From NCBI GenBank assembly GCA_947460915.1, contig CANHKJ010000086.1:1-10694 (forward strand): a DNA stretch of 10,694 nucleotides, read 5' to 3'. Position numbers and translations under genes: made by a program. Under the pieces are notes generated by a model, which was not told the origin of the DNA, made no database searches, and saw only the letters and a program-made list of their open reading frames with translations. Source of the stretch: Verrucomicrobiia bacterium. GTDB taxonomy: Bacteria > Verrucomicrobiota > Verrucomicrobiia > Verrucomicrobiales > Akkermansiaceae. Below, in pieces: positions 1 through 7,923 of the stretch (position 1 is its first letter; the number at the start of each line of letters is the position of its first letter).

Positions 1-411
1 CCGCCGTTATGGACTGCCAGCACGCGAAAACTCAAAGATCCCGCTTGGCGTGGTCGCAAAGGAGCCGCGCTGGAATTCGAGATCCGCAGCGCCAGCGAAA
101 ACCAACTTGTCATGACAGTCGTCAGCAATGGCTGGGGAGCCTTTGATTCACGGAAACCTGCGATCAGCTATACCTGTTTGCGAAAACTTGTAGCCTCTCC
201 TGAATGGCAAAAAATCACCTTGCGCGCAGAAGATTTTCAGTCGCTCGATCCTCAACAACCCGGTGCACTCGCCGACTGGAGCACCATCACCGAATGCAGC
301 ATCAGCCCCAGCGGAAATGTGATCATCGATGGCAAAAAGCAAAGCGTCAGTGGCCAACATTGGCAAGGTCCGCGCGAAATCCGCAACATGCTCTGGATCG
401 AGCGCCCCTGA
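1..411 (+). CDS. C-terminal part of a hypothetical beta-rich protein (5' end outside window)
   Basis: The reading frame is open from base 1 and ends with TGA at 409-411, so only the last 136 codons are present and the true start lies upstream. The first in-frame ATG is at 112, but reading continues upstream without a stop, so it should not be taken as the start. The visible part alternates short hydrophobic strands with polar turns and is rich in Trp and aromatic residues (for example LWTAST near the beginning and NMLWIERP at the end). This suggests a beta-sandwich domain such as a galactose-binding-like or carbohydrate-binding module at the end of a larger secreted enzyme. I do not recognise a specific family and see no catalytic motif. 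The next gene starts 80 bases downstream on the same strand. Coding status is fairly sure; function is open. Confidence 0.75.
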   Translation, partial: PPLWTASTRKLKDPAWRGRKGAALEFEIRSASENQLVMTVVSNGWGAFDSRKPAISYTCLRKLVASPEWQKITLRAEDFQSLDPQQPGALADWSTITECSISPSGNVIIDGKKQSVSGQHWQGPREIRNMLWIERP

Positions 412-491
412 AGAAATCAGTCCAGTGGTGACGAAATTTTTCATACCGATTTTGCCCTTGCCAAGGTCTCGGATTCGGGCATGATGACGGC

Positions 492-974
492 ATGAACCAC
501 CGCATGATGCGCATCATTCTCGTTCTACTCCTTAGCATCGCACCTTCATGGGCTGGTGACAAAAAAGGCAAAAACATGGCCGTTTCGTTTCACCTCGAAA
601 CCGACGTGAATAACAATCCGAAGATGATTTTCGAGCAAACCATTGGTGGAAAAAAACGCTACTTCTCCCGCTCGCCTGAGTTTTCCACCAGAGATATCAC
701 CGCGTTCAGCCCTTTCCTTTCCGACAATCAAAGTGATTACGGTATCGTTTTTCAACTCCGCAAATCTGCAGCAAACCGTCTGGAGAATATCACGATGGCC
801 AATCAAGGAAAAATGCTGATCGCCGCAGTGAATGGCCGTGTCGTGGATGGAGTGATCATTGATCAATCCGTAAAAGACGGAGTTCTTGTCGTCTGGAATG
901 GAATTCAGGAAGCAGAAATCAAGGAATACGATAAACTTGCACCGCGCATTGGTGAGGATAAGAAAAAGAAATAA
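492..974 (+). CDS. Secreted protein with an orphan SecD P1-head-like domain
   Basis: This is a 160-residue protein with a short signal peptide (basic MNHRMMR, hydrophobic core to about residue 19, likely cleavage after APSWA at 21). Residues about 83-150 follow the pattern of the P1 head subdomain of SecD: a strand (YGIVFQL), a helix with an Arg-Leu pair, then IT-x-AN-x-GK, a strand, NGRVVDGVIIDQ, DGVLVVWNG and a closing helix with LA. In true SecD this periplasmic domain helps pull preproteins across the membrane, but here none of the SecD transmembrane helices are present. The C-terminus is a Lys run (KKKK). The SecD resemblance is read from the sequence by eye; the role is unknown. ATG at 504 or 507 would also give a workable signal peptide. 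No Shine-Dalgarno is visible. The M23 peptidase gene follows 14 bases downstream. Confidence 0.75.
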   Translation: MNHRMMRIILVLLLSIAPSWAGDKKGKNMAVSFHLETDVNNNPKMIFEQTIGGKKRYFSRSPEFSTRDITAFSPFLSDNQSDYGIVFQLRKSAANRLENITMANQGKMLIAAVNGRVVDGVIIDQSVKDGVLVVWNGIQEAEIKEYDKLAPRIGEDKKKK

Positions 975-988
975 TTCCTGATTCAATC

Positions 989-2035
989 ATGCGTTTCATC
1001 ATCTCTCTTCTCACTATGAGCCAGCTCGGTCTCGGCTCAATGGCTATGGCTGCTATCGATCTCGTATTGCCCACCGAGAATCAGCACCTTTTTTCGGGAG
1101 AACCGGAAAAATTTTACATGTATGTGGATCGTTACTTCGACAACGAACATACCCAACCTTGGGAAGGCGGATCTTATGGCTACGTGCGCACCAGCATGCG
1201 CGTGGGTGACCAAGTGATTCAGACCAAATTCCACGAAGGCATCGATATCGCGCCGATCAAGCGGGACAAAGCAGGCAACCCACTCGACTTAGTCTGCTCC
1301 ATCGCCGAGGGCAAAGTCGCCTACATCAGCGAAATCGCAGGACGTAGCAATTACGGGAAATACGTTGTCATCGAGCACAATTGGGACAACTCTCCTGTTT
1401 ACAGCCTTTACGCTCACTTGGCTGACATCACCTGTAAACTCAATGATCCTGTCTCCAAAGGGGCTGTGCTTGGGCGCATGGGCTACACAGGTGAAGGCAT
1501 TACGCGCGTTCGTGCTCACGTGCACATCGAAATCGCACTCATGCTCAGCGGTCGTTACAGCGAGTGGGCGCCGAAACAGCTTAACTATCATGGCAATTTC
1601 AATGGAATGAACCTCGCTGGAGCCGATGTGGCCGGATATTTTCTCGCCCACAAAGCCAACCCGAATTTGAGCTTTTCCCAATATCTCGCAAGCTATCCGG
1701 CTTACTACAAAGTCACCATACCGAATACTGGAGCCATCGACATCGCCACGCGCTACCCCTGGCTCATCCGCAGTAACGCATCCACAACGCGCTGTTCATG
1801 GGAGGTGTCTTTTTCTGAGACAGGCATGCCGCTTGCCATCGTCGCGAGTGACCGGAGGGTGACTCAACCAACCATTACCATGGTCCGCCCTTCTGACATA
1901 CCTCATCGCCACAAAACGCGAGGACTACTCAGCGGCGAAGGAAAGCAGGCCAGCCTTGCCCGTGATGGCATCAATTTGCTCAATCTACTAAGTGGGAATT
2001 TCCCCAGCGCCGCACCTGCGCACAAAAAGCAATAA
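989..2035 (+). CDS. Secreted M23-family metallopeptidase (LytM/lysostaphin-like murein hydrolase)
   Basis: This 348-residue protein has an N-terminal signal peptide (hydrophobic to about residue 21, ending SMAMAA). The M23 zinc site is complete: H82 and D86 in FHEGIDIAP, H143 in YSLYAHL, and H177/H179 in the HxH motif HVHIEI. By family knowledge H82, D86 and H179 bind zinc, and H143 and H177 are catalytic. M23 enzymes cut peptide cross-links in peptidoglycan, or peptides such as polyglycine, outside the cytoplasmic membrane. A beta-barrel core around residues 100-182 carries the site. The roughly 165 residues after it form an extension I cannot assign, possibly a binding or positioning domain. 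The gene lies 14 bases after the SecD-head gene and 20 bases before the RidA gene, which suggests one transcript. An intact site argues for an active enzyme rather than a LytM activator protein. Confidence 0.9.
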   Translation: MRFIISLLTMSQLGLGSMAMAAIDLVLPTENQHLFSGEPEKFYMYVDRYFDNEHTQPWEGGSYGYVRTSMRVGDQVIQTKFHEGIDIAPIKRDKAGNPLDLVCSIAEGKVAYISEIAGRSNYGKYVVIEHNWDNSPVYSLYAHLADITCKLNDPVSKGAVLGRMGYTGEGITRVRAHVHIEIALMLSGRYSEWAPKQLNYHGNFNGMNLAGADVAGYFLAHKANPNLSFSQYLASYPAYYKVTIPNTGAIDIATRYPWLIRSNASTTRCSWEVSFSETGMPLAIVASDRRVTQPTITMVRPSDIPHRHKTRGLLSGEGKQASLARDGINLLNLLSGNFPSAAPAHKKQ

Positions 2036-2055
2036 CTTTTTCTCTATACGATACT

Positions 2056-2511
2056 ATGACTGCTACCGAAAATCTTACCCGCTTGGGCCTCACTCTACCA
2101 TCTGTCCCCGCACCTGTCGCCGCTTACGTCAACTGTGTCCGCACAGGCAACTTGTTGTTTCTTTCGGGCGGACTCCCCATTGATGGGGATAAAAAAGTGA
2201 TCGGTCAGGTGCCGCGCGATGTCTCCATCGAGGAAGCTCAAGAAGGTGCACGCATCATCATTCTCAATCGCCTCGCTGTGATTGCCTCAGAAATCGGCAG
2301 CATTGATCGCGTGACACGAATCGTCGCGTTGAATGGCTTCGTGAATTCCGCCGCAGACTTTTACGATCATCCGAAAGTCATCAACGGCGCATCAGAACTA
2401 TTGATCGAAATTTTTGGCGAAAAAGGCAAGCACTCACGCACCGCTTTGGGCGCAGCAGCTCTTCCACTTAACGTCGCTGTCGAGATCAACTTGATCGTGG
2501 AAGTCGAGTAA
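2056..2511 (+). CDS. RidA family protein (YjgF/YER057c/UK114-like)
   Basis: This 151-residue cytoplasmic protein covers the whole RidA/YjgF fold. Recognisable parts are VNCVRTGNLLFLSGGLP (residues 25-41), the helix with EEAQEGARI, the GFVNSA segment, NGASELLIEIFGEKGKHSRTALG and the closing ALPLNVAVEINLIVEVE. R128 sits where RidA enzymes have the Arg that binds the carboxylate of imine/enamine substrates, and E143 lies in the conserved V-E-I strand. Canonical RidA hydrolyses reactive enamines and imines formed by PLP enzymes. The length (canonical RidA is near 130) and the NGAS...FGE...HSR wording fit the somewhat longer YjgF-like subgroup, whose substrates are less certain, so I give no gene symbol. 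The gene starts 20 bases after the peptidase gene. No Shine-Dalgarno is present; a CTTTTTCTC tract lies upstream of the ATG. Confidence 0.9.
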   Translation: MTATENLTRLGLTLPSVPAPVAAYVNCVRTGNLLFLSGGLPIDGDKKVIGQVPRDVSIEEAQEGARIIILNRLAVIASEIGSIDRVTRIVALNGFVNSAADFYDHPKVINGASELLIEIFGEKGKHSRTALGAAALPLNVAVEINLIVEVE

Positions 2512-2559
2512 CCGAGGCGGACGTGTCGCGCGTCCCAGCCCAACCTCTCTTCTGCAAGC

Positions 2560-2565
2560 ATCTTT
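2560..2565 (+). promoter_or_regulatory. Pyrimidine tract before the ABC exporter start
   Basis: ATCTTT ends one base before the ATG at 2567, where a Shine-Dalgarno would be expected a few bases further up; none is present. Similar ATCTT-type tracts precede mutM and the three sdh genes. A role in start recognition is inferred. Confidence 0.35.
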
Positions 2566-2566
2566 C

Positions 2567-4282
2567 ATGTCCACAATCCGTCGCATCATTCAGCACACCC
2601 TACGCTTTCCCATGAGCAGTGTGCTGTCCTTGGCTCTTGCCTTCGCCTGTACAGCGTTGATTTTGGTGCTGCCCGCAGTCACAATGCGCTTCATAGATGT
2701 GATCATCCCGCAAAAACGGTTAGACCTGATCATTCCCACAGCTGCATTAGGTGTGCTCGCCATCGGCGGTAGGCAGCTACTTTTTACACTGCGCACGTAT
2801 TTTAACAATGCGTTGGAACTGAAAATCACCCACCTGATTCGCGTCGAGCTTTATGACAAACTCCAGCGCCTTCCCGTGAAGTGGTTCGATACCAAATCAT
2901 CCGGCGAAATCATGACCCGCGTCGCCGATGATGTGCCCACCATGGATCGCGTGGTCATTGAGGGCATCGATCAAGCACTCGCCGCCGTGTTGCAATTTCT
3001 AATAGTCCTCGGCTACATGTTTTTCCACTCGTGGCAGCTCACGTTAATAACGCTCATTCCCCTGCCCTTCATCGGCATCATCACCTCATGGTGGTCGAAG
3101 CGATCAGAATCCAAATGGCGAGAATCCTCAGAGGCATCTTCTGCGCTACATACTCTGCTGCACGACAACCTTGCTGGTATTCGACAAATCAAAGCCTACA
3201 CCGTCGAGCCCGAGGCGCTCGATCACTTCCATACCGCATCGCGCAAGGTGGGAGAAAAACATATGAATGTGATGCGCGGACAATCCATCGTCTGGCCTGT
3301 CGTTTCCCTAATCGCCGAATCCGGCATCATCATCATGGTCGCCTTTGGCGCCTGGTGGGCCATCGAGGGAAAAATCACATCTGGCACCGTGATGTCATTT
3401 CTCGTTGCCTGGGGCTTTCTCTTTGATCCCATTTCTCGCATCAACAACCTCTCGCAAACCTTTACGCGTGGTGTCGTCGCGGCCAAGAGAGTTTTTGCCA
3501 TAATCGATACCCCAGACGAAAGCAACCTCACCGAAGGAGATCGGCCCGAGCAATTTCGTGGCGATGTTCGCTTCGAGCAAGTTACCTTTGCCTATGGCGA
3601 GGAAGCGCCTGCTGTCAGCGGCCTGACATTGCATGCAACTCCCGGCCAGACGATCGCCCTCGTCGGACCCACGGGAGCAGGAAAATCAACCATCCTCAAT
3701 TTACTTACCCGCTTTTATGATCCGAGTAGCGGTCAGATTTTGTTAGATGGTAAACCGATTGAATCGTTATCAAAAGAATGGTTGCGCGATCACACCGGCT
3801 ACGTCACCCAAGAAAGTTTCCTTTTCAATACATCCTTGCGCGAGAACCTACAACTCGCCAAAACCGATGCCAGCGATGAGGAAATTTGGCAAGCACTCGA
3901 ATCCGCGAATGCAGCAACTTTTGTGAGAGAACTACCCGAAGGGCTTGACACCGTAGCAGGCGAACGTGGCGTGCGTTTTTCAGGAGGAGAAAAACAACGA
4001 CTCTCGATTGCCCGCGCGCTATTGAAAAACCCTCCACTTCTGTTGCTCGATGAAGCAACTTCCGCACTCGACAATCATACCGAACGCCTTGTGCAACAAG
4101 CGTTGGAGAACTTGCGTAGCGAGCGCACATGCTTCGTGATCGCACACCGTCTCTCCACCGTGCGCAATGCCCATCGCATTTATGTTCTGAAGGATGGGAC
4201 GATTGTCGAACACGGCACACACCATGAACTCATCGCTCAAAACGGAGTGTACACCGAACTCGCCCAAGCCTCGTTGAAATAA
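2567..4282 (+). CDS. ABC exporter, MsbA/lipid-A-flippase-like half transporter
   Basis: This is a 571-residue fused half transporter that should act as a homodimer in the inner membrane. Residues about 17-290 hold six predicted membrane helices (near 17-40, 54-76, 136-154, 157-175, 241-265, 272-290), with the type-IV exporter coupling-region wording WFDTKSSGEIMTRVADDV at 106-123. The nucleotide-binding domain is complete: Walker A GPTGAGKST (367-375), Q-loop Q415, signature FSGGEKQ (471-477), Walker B LLLLDEA with D495 and catalytic E496, D-loop SALD (499-502) and switch H527. ATP hydrolysis would drive export of a hydrophobic substrate. MsbA-like lipid export is the best guess, but peptide or drug export cannot be excluded because this family's substrates are poorly predicted by sequence. 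The gene follows the RidA gene by 55 bases and precedes mutM by 30. Confidence 0.93.
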   Translation: MSTIRRIIQHTLRFPMSSVLSLALAFACTALILVLPAVTMRFIDVIIPQKRLDLIIPTAALGVLAIGGRQLLFTLRTYFNNALELKITHLIRVELYDKLQRLPVKWFDTKSSGEIMTRVADDVPTMDRVVIEGIDQALAAVLQFLIVLGYMFFHSWQLTLITLIPLPFIGIITSWWSKRSESKWRESSEASSALHTLLHDNLAGIRQIKAYTVEPEALDHFHTASRKVGEKHMNVMRGQSIVWPVVSLIAESGIIIMVAFGAWWAIEGKITSGTVMSFLVAWGFLFDPISRINNLSQTFTRGVVAAKRVFAIIDTPDESNLTEGDRPEQFRGDVRFEQVTFAYGEEAPAVSGLTLHATPGQTIALVGPTGAGKSTILNLLTRFYDPSSGQILLDGKPIESLSKEWLRDHTGYVTQESFLFNTSLRENLQLAKTDASDEEIWQALESANAATFVRELPEGLDTVAGERGVRFSGGEKQRLSIARALLKNPPLLLLDEATSALDNHTERLVQQALENLRSERTCFVIAHRLSTVRNAHRIYVLKDGTIVEHGTHHELIAQNGVYTELAQASLK

Positions 4283-4300
4283 TCTACTTTTCACAAATCC

Positions 4301-4309
4301 ATCTTTTTC
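4301..4309 (+). promoter_or_regulatory. Pyrimidine tract before the mutM start
   Basis: ATCTTTTTC lies three bases before the ATG at 4313. There is no purine-rich Shine-Dalgarno in the 30-base gap after the ABC gene. The tract matches those before sdhB and sdhC. Its function is inferred. Confidence 0.4.
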
Positions 4310-4312
4310 ACC

Positions 4313-5134
4313 ATGCCCGAGCTACCCGAAGTCGAAACCACACGCCGCGGCATCGAGCCCCATCTGGTAGGCATGACTGTGCGTGAGCTGATCATCCGCC
4401 GGCGCGATCTGCGACAAGCAGTCCCTCAAAGCATCCAAGACATTGAAGGGAAAATCATCCACAGTGTATCGCGCCGCGCGAAATATCTCATCGTCACACT
4501 CGACGAGGAGCACCATCTCATCATCCACCTTGGTATGTCAGGAAGCTTGCGAATCATTGATCCTGCAACGGATTTCCGCACTCACGACCACATCGCTATC
4601 ACCCTATCTTCGGGCCTGCAGCTCCGCTACCATGATCCAAGACGTTTCGGCATTGTCACGCACTACCATGGAGCTACACCGCTCGCTCATTCATTATTCT
4701 CCGCACTTGGACCAGAGCCTTTGAGTGATGATTTTCACACCAGCGGCTTGTTTCAATCGTTACAAAATCTCAAGCGTCCGATTAAGGTCGCACTCATGGA
4801 CAACGCTGTCGTAGTCGGAGTAGGCAACATCTATGCTTCGGAATCCTTGTTCCAAGCAGGCATCCGTCCGACCACTGCTGCGAATGAAGTCTCGCGCAAA
4901 CGAATCGGCACATTGGTCGAGTGTATCAAAACCGTATTGCAAAAATCCATCAATCAAGGCGGCACCACCTTGCGAGATTTTTTGCGCGAAAACGGCGAAC
5001 CCGGCTACTTTCGCCAAGAACTATTCGTCTATGAACGAGAAGGGCTACCATGCCGCATTTGCGGCACACCCATCAGCAAAATCACGCAAGCTCAACGCAG
5101 TAGCTACTACTGCGCTAAGTGCCAAAAGCGTTAG
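4313..5134 (+). CDS. mutM: Formamidopyrimidine-DNA glycosylase / AP lyase
   Basis: MutM/Fpg removes oxidised purines, chiefly 8-oxoguanine and formamidopyrimidines, from DNA and then cleaves the abasic site. The 273-residue protein is full length for the family. It begins MPELPEVET, so P2 (the Schiff-base nucleophile after Met removal) and E3 are present and fix the start. K57 in RRAKYLIV is the conserved active-site Lys. M75, R110 and F112 (in HDPRRFG) match the residues that fill the gap left by the flipped base. N172 in GNIYASE and R262 in the finger contact the DNA backbone. The C-terminal zinc finger is intact, with C247, C250, C267 and C270. PELPEVE plus the zinc finger separates it from most Nei proteins, although the two are related. 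It is the last gene of the + strand run and converges on sdhB with a 6-base gap. Confidence 0.96.
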   Translation: MPELPEVETTRRGIEPHLVGMTVRELIIRRRDLRQAVPQSIQDIEGKIIHSVSRRAKYLIVTLDEEHHLIIHLGMSGSLRIIDPATDFRTHDHIAITLSSGLQLRYHDPRRFGIVTHYHGATPLAHSLFSALGPEPLSDDFHTSGLFQSLQNLKRPIKVALMDNAVVVGVGNIYASESLFQAGIRPTTAANEVSRKRIGTLVECIKTVLQKSINQGGTTLRDFLRENGEPGYFRQELFVYEREGLPCRICGTPISKITQAQRSSYYCAKCQKR

Positions 5135-5140
5135 AACATC

Positions 5141-5899
5141 TTACGAGAGCAATTGCTCTTTCACGAGCGCAGTAGCGAAGTCGCGGTTCATGCGGGCAAT
5201 GTGATCAACGCTAATCTCCTTGGGACAAGCAGCTTCACACTCATACTGGTTGGTGCAGTTGCCAAAACCTTCGGCATCCATCTGACGAACCATGGCCAAC
5301 ACACGCTTATCGCGCTCAGGCTGGCCTTGAGGCAAGTGACCGAGGTGAGAAACCTTGGCGGCAGTGAAAAGCATTGCCGAAGAATTTTTGCAAGCAGCTA
5401 TGCAAGCGCCACAACCAATGCACGCGGCGGCGTCAAAGGCGGAATCAGCATCAGTCTTGGGAATCGGCAGAGAGTTTGCATCCACAGCAGAACCTGTGCG
5501 CACGTCGATGTAGCCGCCGGAAGCAATGATCCGATCCATCGCGCTACGATCCACAATTAGATCTCGAATCACGGGGAACGCACGGGCGCGGAAAGGCTCG
5601 ATCCAAATCGTGTCACCTTCTTGGAACTTACGCATGTGAACCTGGCAGGTCGTGATGCCTTTTTCCTTGCTGTGAGGAACACCATTGATGGTAAGTGAGC
5701 ACATGCCGCAAATGCCTTCGCGGCAATCGTGGTCAAAGTGAATTGGCTCACCACCGGTCTCGATGATGCGTCCATTGACAATGTCCAACATTTCCAGAAA
5801 AGAAGCCTCTTCGGGAATGTTTTTCGCATCATAAGTTTCGATGCTCCCCTGATCTTGAGGAGTTTTCTGACGCCAGACTTTGAGTGTGAGGTTGAGCAT
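5141..5899 (-). CDS. sdhB: Succinate dehydrogenase / fumarate reductase iron-sulfur subunit
   Basis: This subunit carries electrons between the flavoprotein and the membrane cytochrome b on the cytoplasmic face. All cluster ligands are visible in the 252-residue protein. The [2Fe-2S] cluster uses C59, C64, C67 (DCREGICGMC) and C85. The ferredoxin-like half has C160, C163, C166 and C170 (ACIGCGACIAAC) plus C215, C221 and C225 (NCTNQYECEAACPKEI). By family pattern C160/C163/C166/C225 hold [4Fe-4S] and C170/C215/C221 hold [3Fe-4S]. The C-terminal wording resembles type-B (Bacteroidetes, epsilonproteobacterial, Verrucomicrobial) enzymes more than E. coli SdhB. It is the last gene of sdhCAB, 28 bases after sdhA. 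The direction in vivo, succinate oxidation or fumarate reduction, cannot be told from sequence, so frdB is an alternative name. Confidence 0.95.
   Translation of the reverse strand: MLNLTLKVWRQKTPQDQGSIETYDAKNIPEEASFLEMLDIVNGRIIETGGEPIHFDHDCREGICGMCSLTINGVPHSKEKGITTCQVHMRKFQEGDTIWIEPFRARAFPVIRDLIVDRSAMDRIIASGGYIDVRTGSAVDANSLPIPKTDADSAFDAAACIGCGACIAACKNSSAMLFTAAKVSHLGHLPQGQPERDKRVLAMVRQMDAEGFGNCTNQYECEAACPKEISVDHIARMNRDFATALVKEQLLS
5146..5159. terminator. 14-base perfect palindrome at the convergent mutM/sdhB ends (weak terminator candidate)
   Basis: AGAGCAATTGCTCT is a perfect palindrome that can fold with a 5-bp stem and AATT loop. On the + strand it is followed by TTTC, 12 bases after the mutM stop. 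It lies inside the last codons of sdhB. With a short stem and short U-run it is a weak terminator at best, but no better one exists for mutM. Confidence 0.25.
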
Positions 5900-5909
5900 A
5901 GGAAAAGAT
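5900..5909 (-). promoter_or_regulatory. Pyrimidine tract before the sdhB start
   Basis: Read on the minus strand, ATCTTTTCCT directly abuts the sdhB ATG, and no Shine-Dalgarno is present. It matches the tracts before mutM and sdhC. Confidence 0.4.
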
Positions 5910-5927
5910 GGTCAAATGATGAAAAAA

Positions 5928-7901
5928 TTATTTATAAGAACGAACGGAAAGCTTCACTTCTTCATATTGAAGTTGCTCCTTATGAAGAGTCGGCGCTTGG
6001 CCTTCATTGTATTGCCAGGCTGCCACGTGGGCGAAGTTTGCATCATCGCGCTTGGCTTCGCCGGGGGCAACGAGACCGCTATCGACGTCGGGATCTCCTG
6101 CACGGGTCTGGTATTCCTCACGGAAGTGACCACCGCACGATTCCTCGCGCGCCAGAGCATCATAACACATAGTCTCTGCAAATTCGAGGAAATCCGCAAC
6201 GCGTCCTGCTTTTTCGAGTTCCATGTTTGCCATGTTGCCCGAGCCAGGAATGCAGACATTGTTCCAGAACTCCTCGCGGATTTCGGGGATGCGGCGAATG
6301 TTTTCTTCCAAGCCTGTTTTGTTACGTGCCATGCCGCAATTATCCCACATCATCAAGCCGAGCTCGCGATGGAAAGAGTCTACCGTGCGTTTGCCCTTGA
6401 TGCCGACTAGCTTGTTGACTCGAGCTGTGGTTTCGGCTTCGGCTTGCTTGAAGGCGTCATCATTGACACTGCACTTGCCTGGAGTTTGTGTAGCGAGGTA
6501 GTTAGCGATGGTCGTGGGAATGACGAAATAGCCATCTGCTAGCCCTTGCATCAGCGCGGAGGCACCAAGTCGGTTCGCTCCGTGATCCGAGAAATTGGCT
6601 TCGCCCAAGACATGCAGTCCAGGAACGTTTGACATCAAGTTGTAGTCCACCCATAAGCCACCCATGGTGTAGTGGACGGCAGGATAAATCATCATTGGCT
6701 GCTTGTAAGGGTCCTCGCCAGCGATCTTATCATACATCTGGAACAAGTTGCCGTAACGCGCACGAATCGCAGGCTCACCAAGACGGTTGATGGCATCTCG
6801 GAAGTCGAGATAAACGCCAAGTCCTGTAGGAGCCACGCCACGCCCATCGTCGCAGCATTCTTTGGCGGCGCGCGAGGAAATATCCCGTGGTGAAAGATTG
6901 CCAAATGATGGATACTTGCGCTCAAGGAAATAATCGCGGTCTTCGTCCTTCACGGAATCAGGCAGTATTTGCTTGTTGCGCAGCTTTTCTGCGATTTCTT
7001 TGGATTTTGGCACCCAGATGCGACCATCGTTACGAAGCGACTCGGACATCAAGGTCAGCTTCGATTGATAATCGCCCGACACCGGAATGCAAGTCGGATG
7101 AATTTGCGTGTAGCAAGGATTGGCAAACAGAGCGCCACGACGAGCTGCACGCCATGCAGCCGTCACGTTGCATCCCATCGCGTTGGTGGAAAGGAAGAAG
7201 ACGTTGCCGTAGCCACCAGTTGCCATGATCACAGCATCACCTGAGTGAGAAGAAATTTTTCCAGTCACCATGTCACGGACAACAATGCCCTTGGCATGTC
7301 CATCGACAAGGACCACATCGAGCATTTCTGTACGAGGGAACATTTGCACACCACCTTTGTGCACTTCTTTTTCCAGCGCTTGGTAGCAGCCGATCAGCAA
7401 TTGTTGTCCGGTTTGGCCACGAGCGTAAAAGGTGCGCGATACCTGAGCGCCGCCGAAAGAACGGTTGTCGAGCAGGCCACCATATTCACGGGCGAAAGGA
7501 ACTCCTTGCGCCACGCATTGGTCAATGATGTTGGTAGAAACTTCGGCGAGACGATGCACGTTGGCCTCACGACTGCGGAAGTCACCGCCTTTGATCGTAT
7601 CATAAAACAGACGGCGCACCGAGTCACCATCGTTCTGGTAGTTTTTCGCAGCATTGATACCGCCCTGAGCGGCGATCGAGTGAGCACGTCGAGGGCTATC
7701 CTGGTAGCAAAAGCATTTCACTTTGTAACCCAGCTCGGCAAGTGTTGCAGCGGCGGCACCACCAGCAAGACCGGAACCAACAACGAGAATGGTAAATTTT
7801 CGCTTGTTTGCTGGATTGATGAGTTTCGAATCCATCTTATGCTTCGACCATTTTTGATCGAGTGGACCGGAAGGAATTTTGCTATCGAGGACAATGGACA
7901 T
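5928..7901 (-). CDS. sdhA: Succinate dehydrogenase / fumarate reductase flavoprotein subunit
   Basis: SdhA is the catalytic subunit that interconverts succinate and fumarate with covalently bound FAD. I place the start at the ATG at 7901, giving MSIVLDSKIPSGPLDQKW and 657 residues. The upstream in-frame ATG at 7955 would overlap sdhC by 32 bases, and the LDSKIP...GPL...KW opening is typical of Bacteroidetes-like FrdA/SdhA. Numbered from this start, the dinucleotide fold is G42-x-G44-x-x-G47, and H74 in RAHSIAAQGG is the FAD-linked His. H268 (QIHPTCIP) and the Arg in SPRDISSR (about R339) fit the substrate-binding and catalytic positions, and HYTMGGL (H410) and GANRLGASAL (R444) complete the site. 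It lies 22 bases after sdhC and 28 before sdhB. frdA is an alternative name, since direction is not readable. Confidence 0.95.
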   Translation of the reverse strand: MSIVLDSKIPSGPLDQKWSKHKMDSKLINPANKRKFTILVVGSGLAGGAAAATLAELGYKVKCFCYQDSPRRAHSIAAQGGINAAKNYQNDGDSVRRLFYDTIKGGDFRSREANVHRLAEVSTNIIDQCVAQGVPFAREYGGLLDNRSFGGAQVSRTFYARGQTGQQLLIGCYQALEKEVHKGGVQMFPRTEMLDVVLVDGHAKGIVVRDMVTGKISSHSGDAVIMATGGYGNVFFLSTNAMGCNVTAAWRAARRGALFANPCYTQIHPTCIPVSGDYQSKLTLMSESLRNDGRIWVPKSKEIAEKLRNKQILPDSVKDEDRDYFLERKYPSFGNLSPRDISSRAAKECCDDGRGVAPTGLGVYLDFRDAINRLGEPAIRARYGNLFQMYDKIAGEDPYKQPMMIYPAVHYTMGGLWVDYNLMSNVPGLHVLGEANFSDHGANRLGASALMQGLADGYFVIPTTIANYLATQTPGKCSVNDDAFKQAEAETTARVNKLVGIKGKRTVDSFHRELGLMMWDNCGMARNKTGLEENIRRIPEIREEFWNNVCIPGSGNMANMELEKAGRVADFLEFAETMCYDALAREESCGGHFREEYQTRAGDPDVDSGLVAPGEAKRDDANFAHVAAWQYNEGQAPTLHKEQLQYEEVKLSVRSYK

Positions 7902-7906
7902 AAGAT
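7902..7906 (-). promoter_or_regulatory. Short ATCTT tract before the chosen sdhA start
   Basis: On the minus strand ATCTT directly abuts the ATG at 7901. This is a short match to the longer ATCTTTT tracts before the neighbouring genes. It weakly favours the 7901 start over the one at 7955. Confidence 0.25.
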
Positions 7907-7923
7907 CTGCGTGGGTAAAAAGG

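Noticed and set aside
148..986. Minus-strand ORFs overlapping the first two genes (148-444 and 546-986)
   Set aside because: The plus-strand frames have a signal peptide and a domain match; the opposite frames show none.
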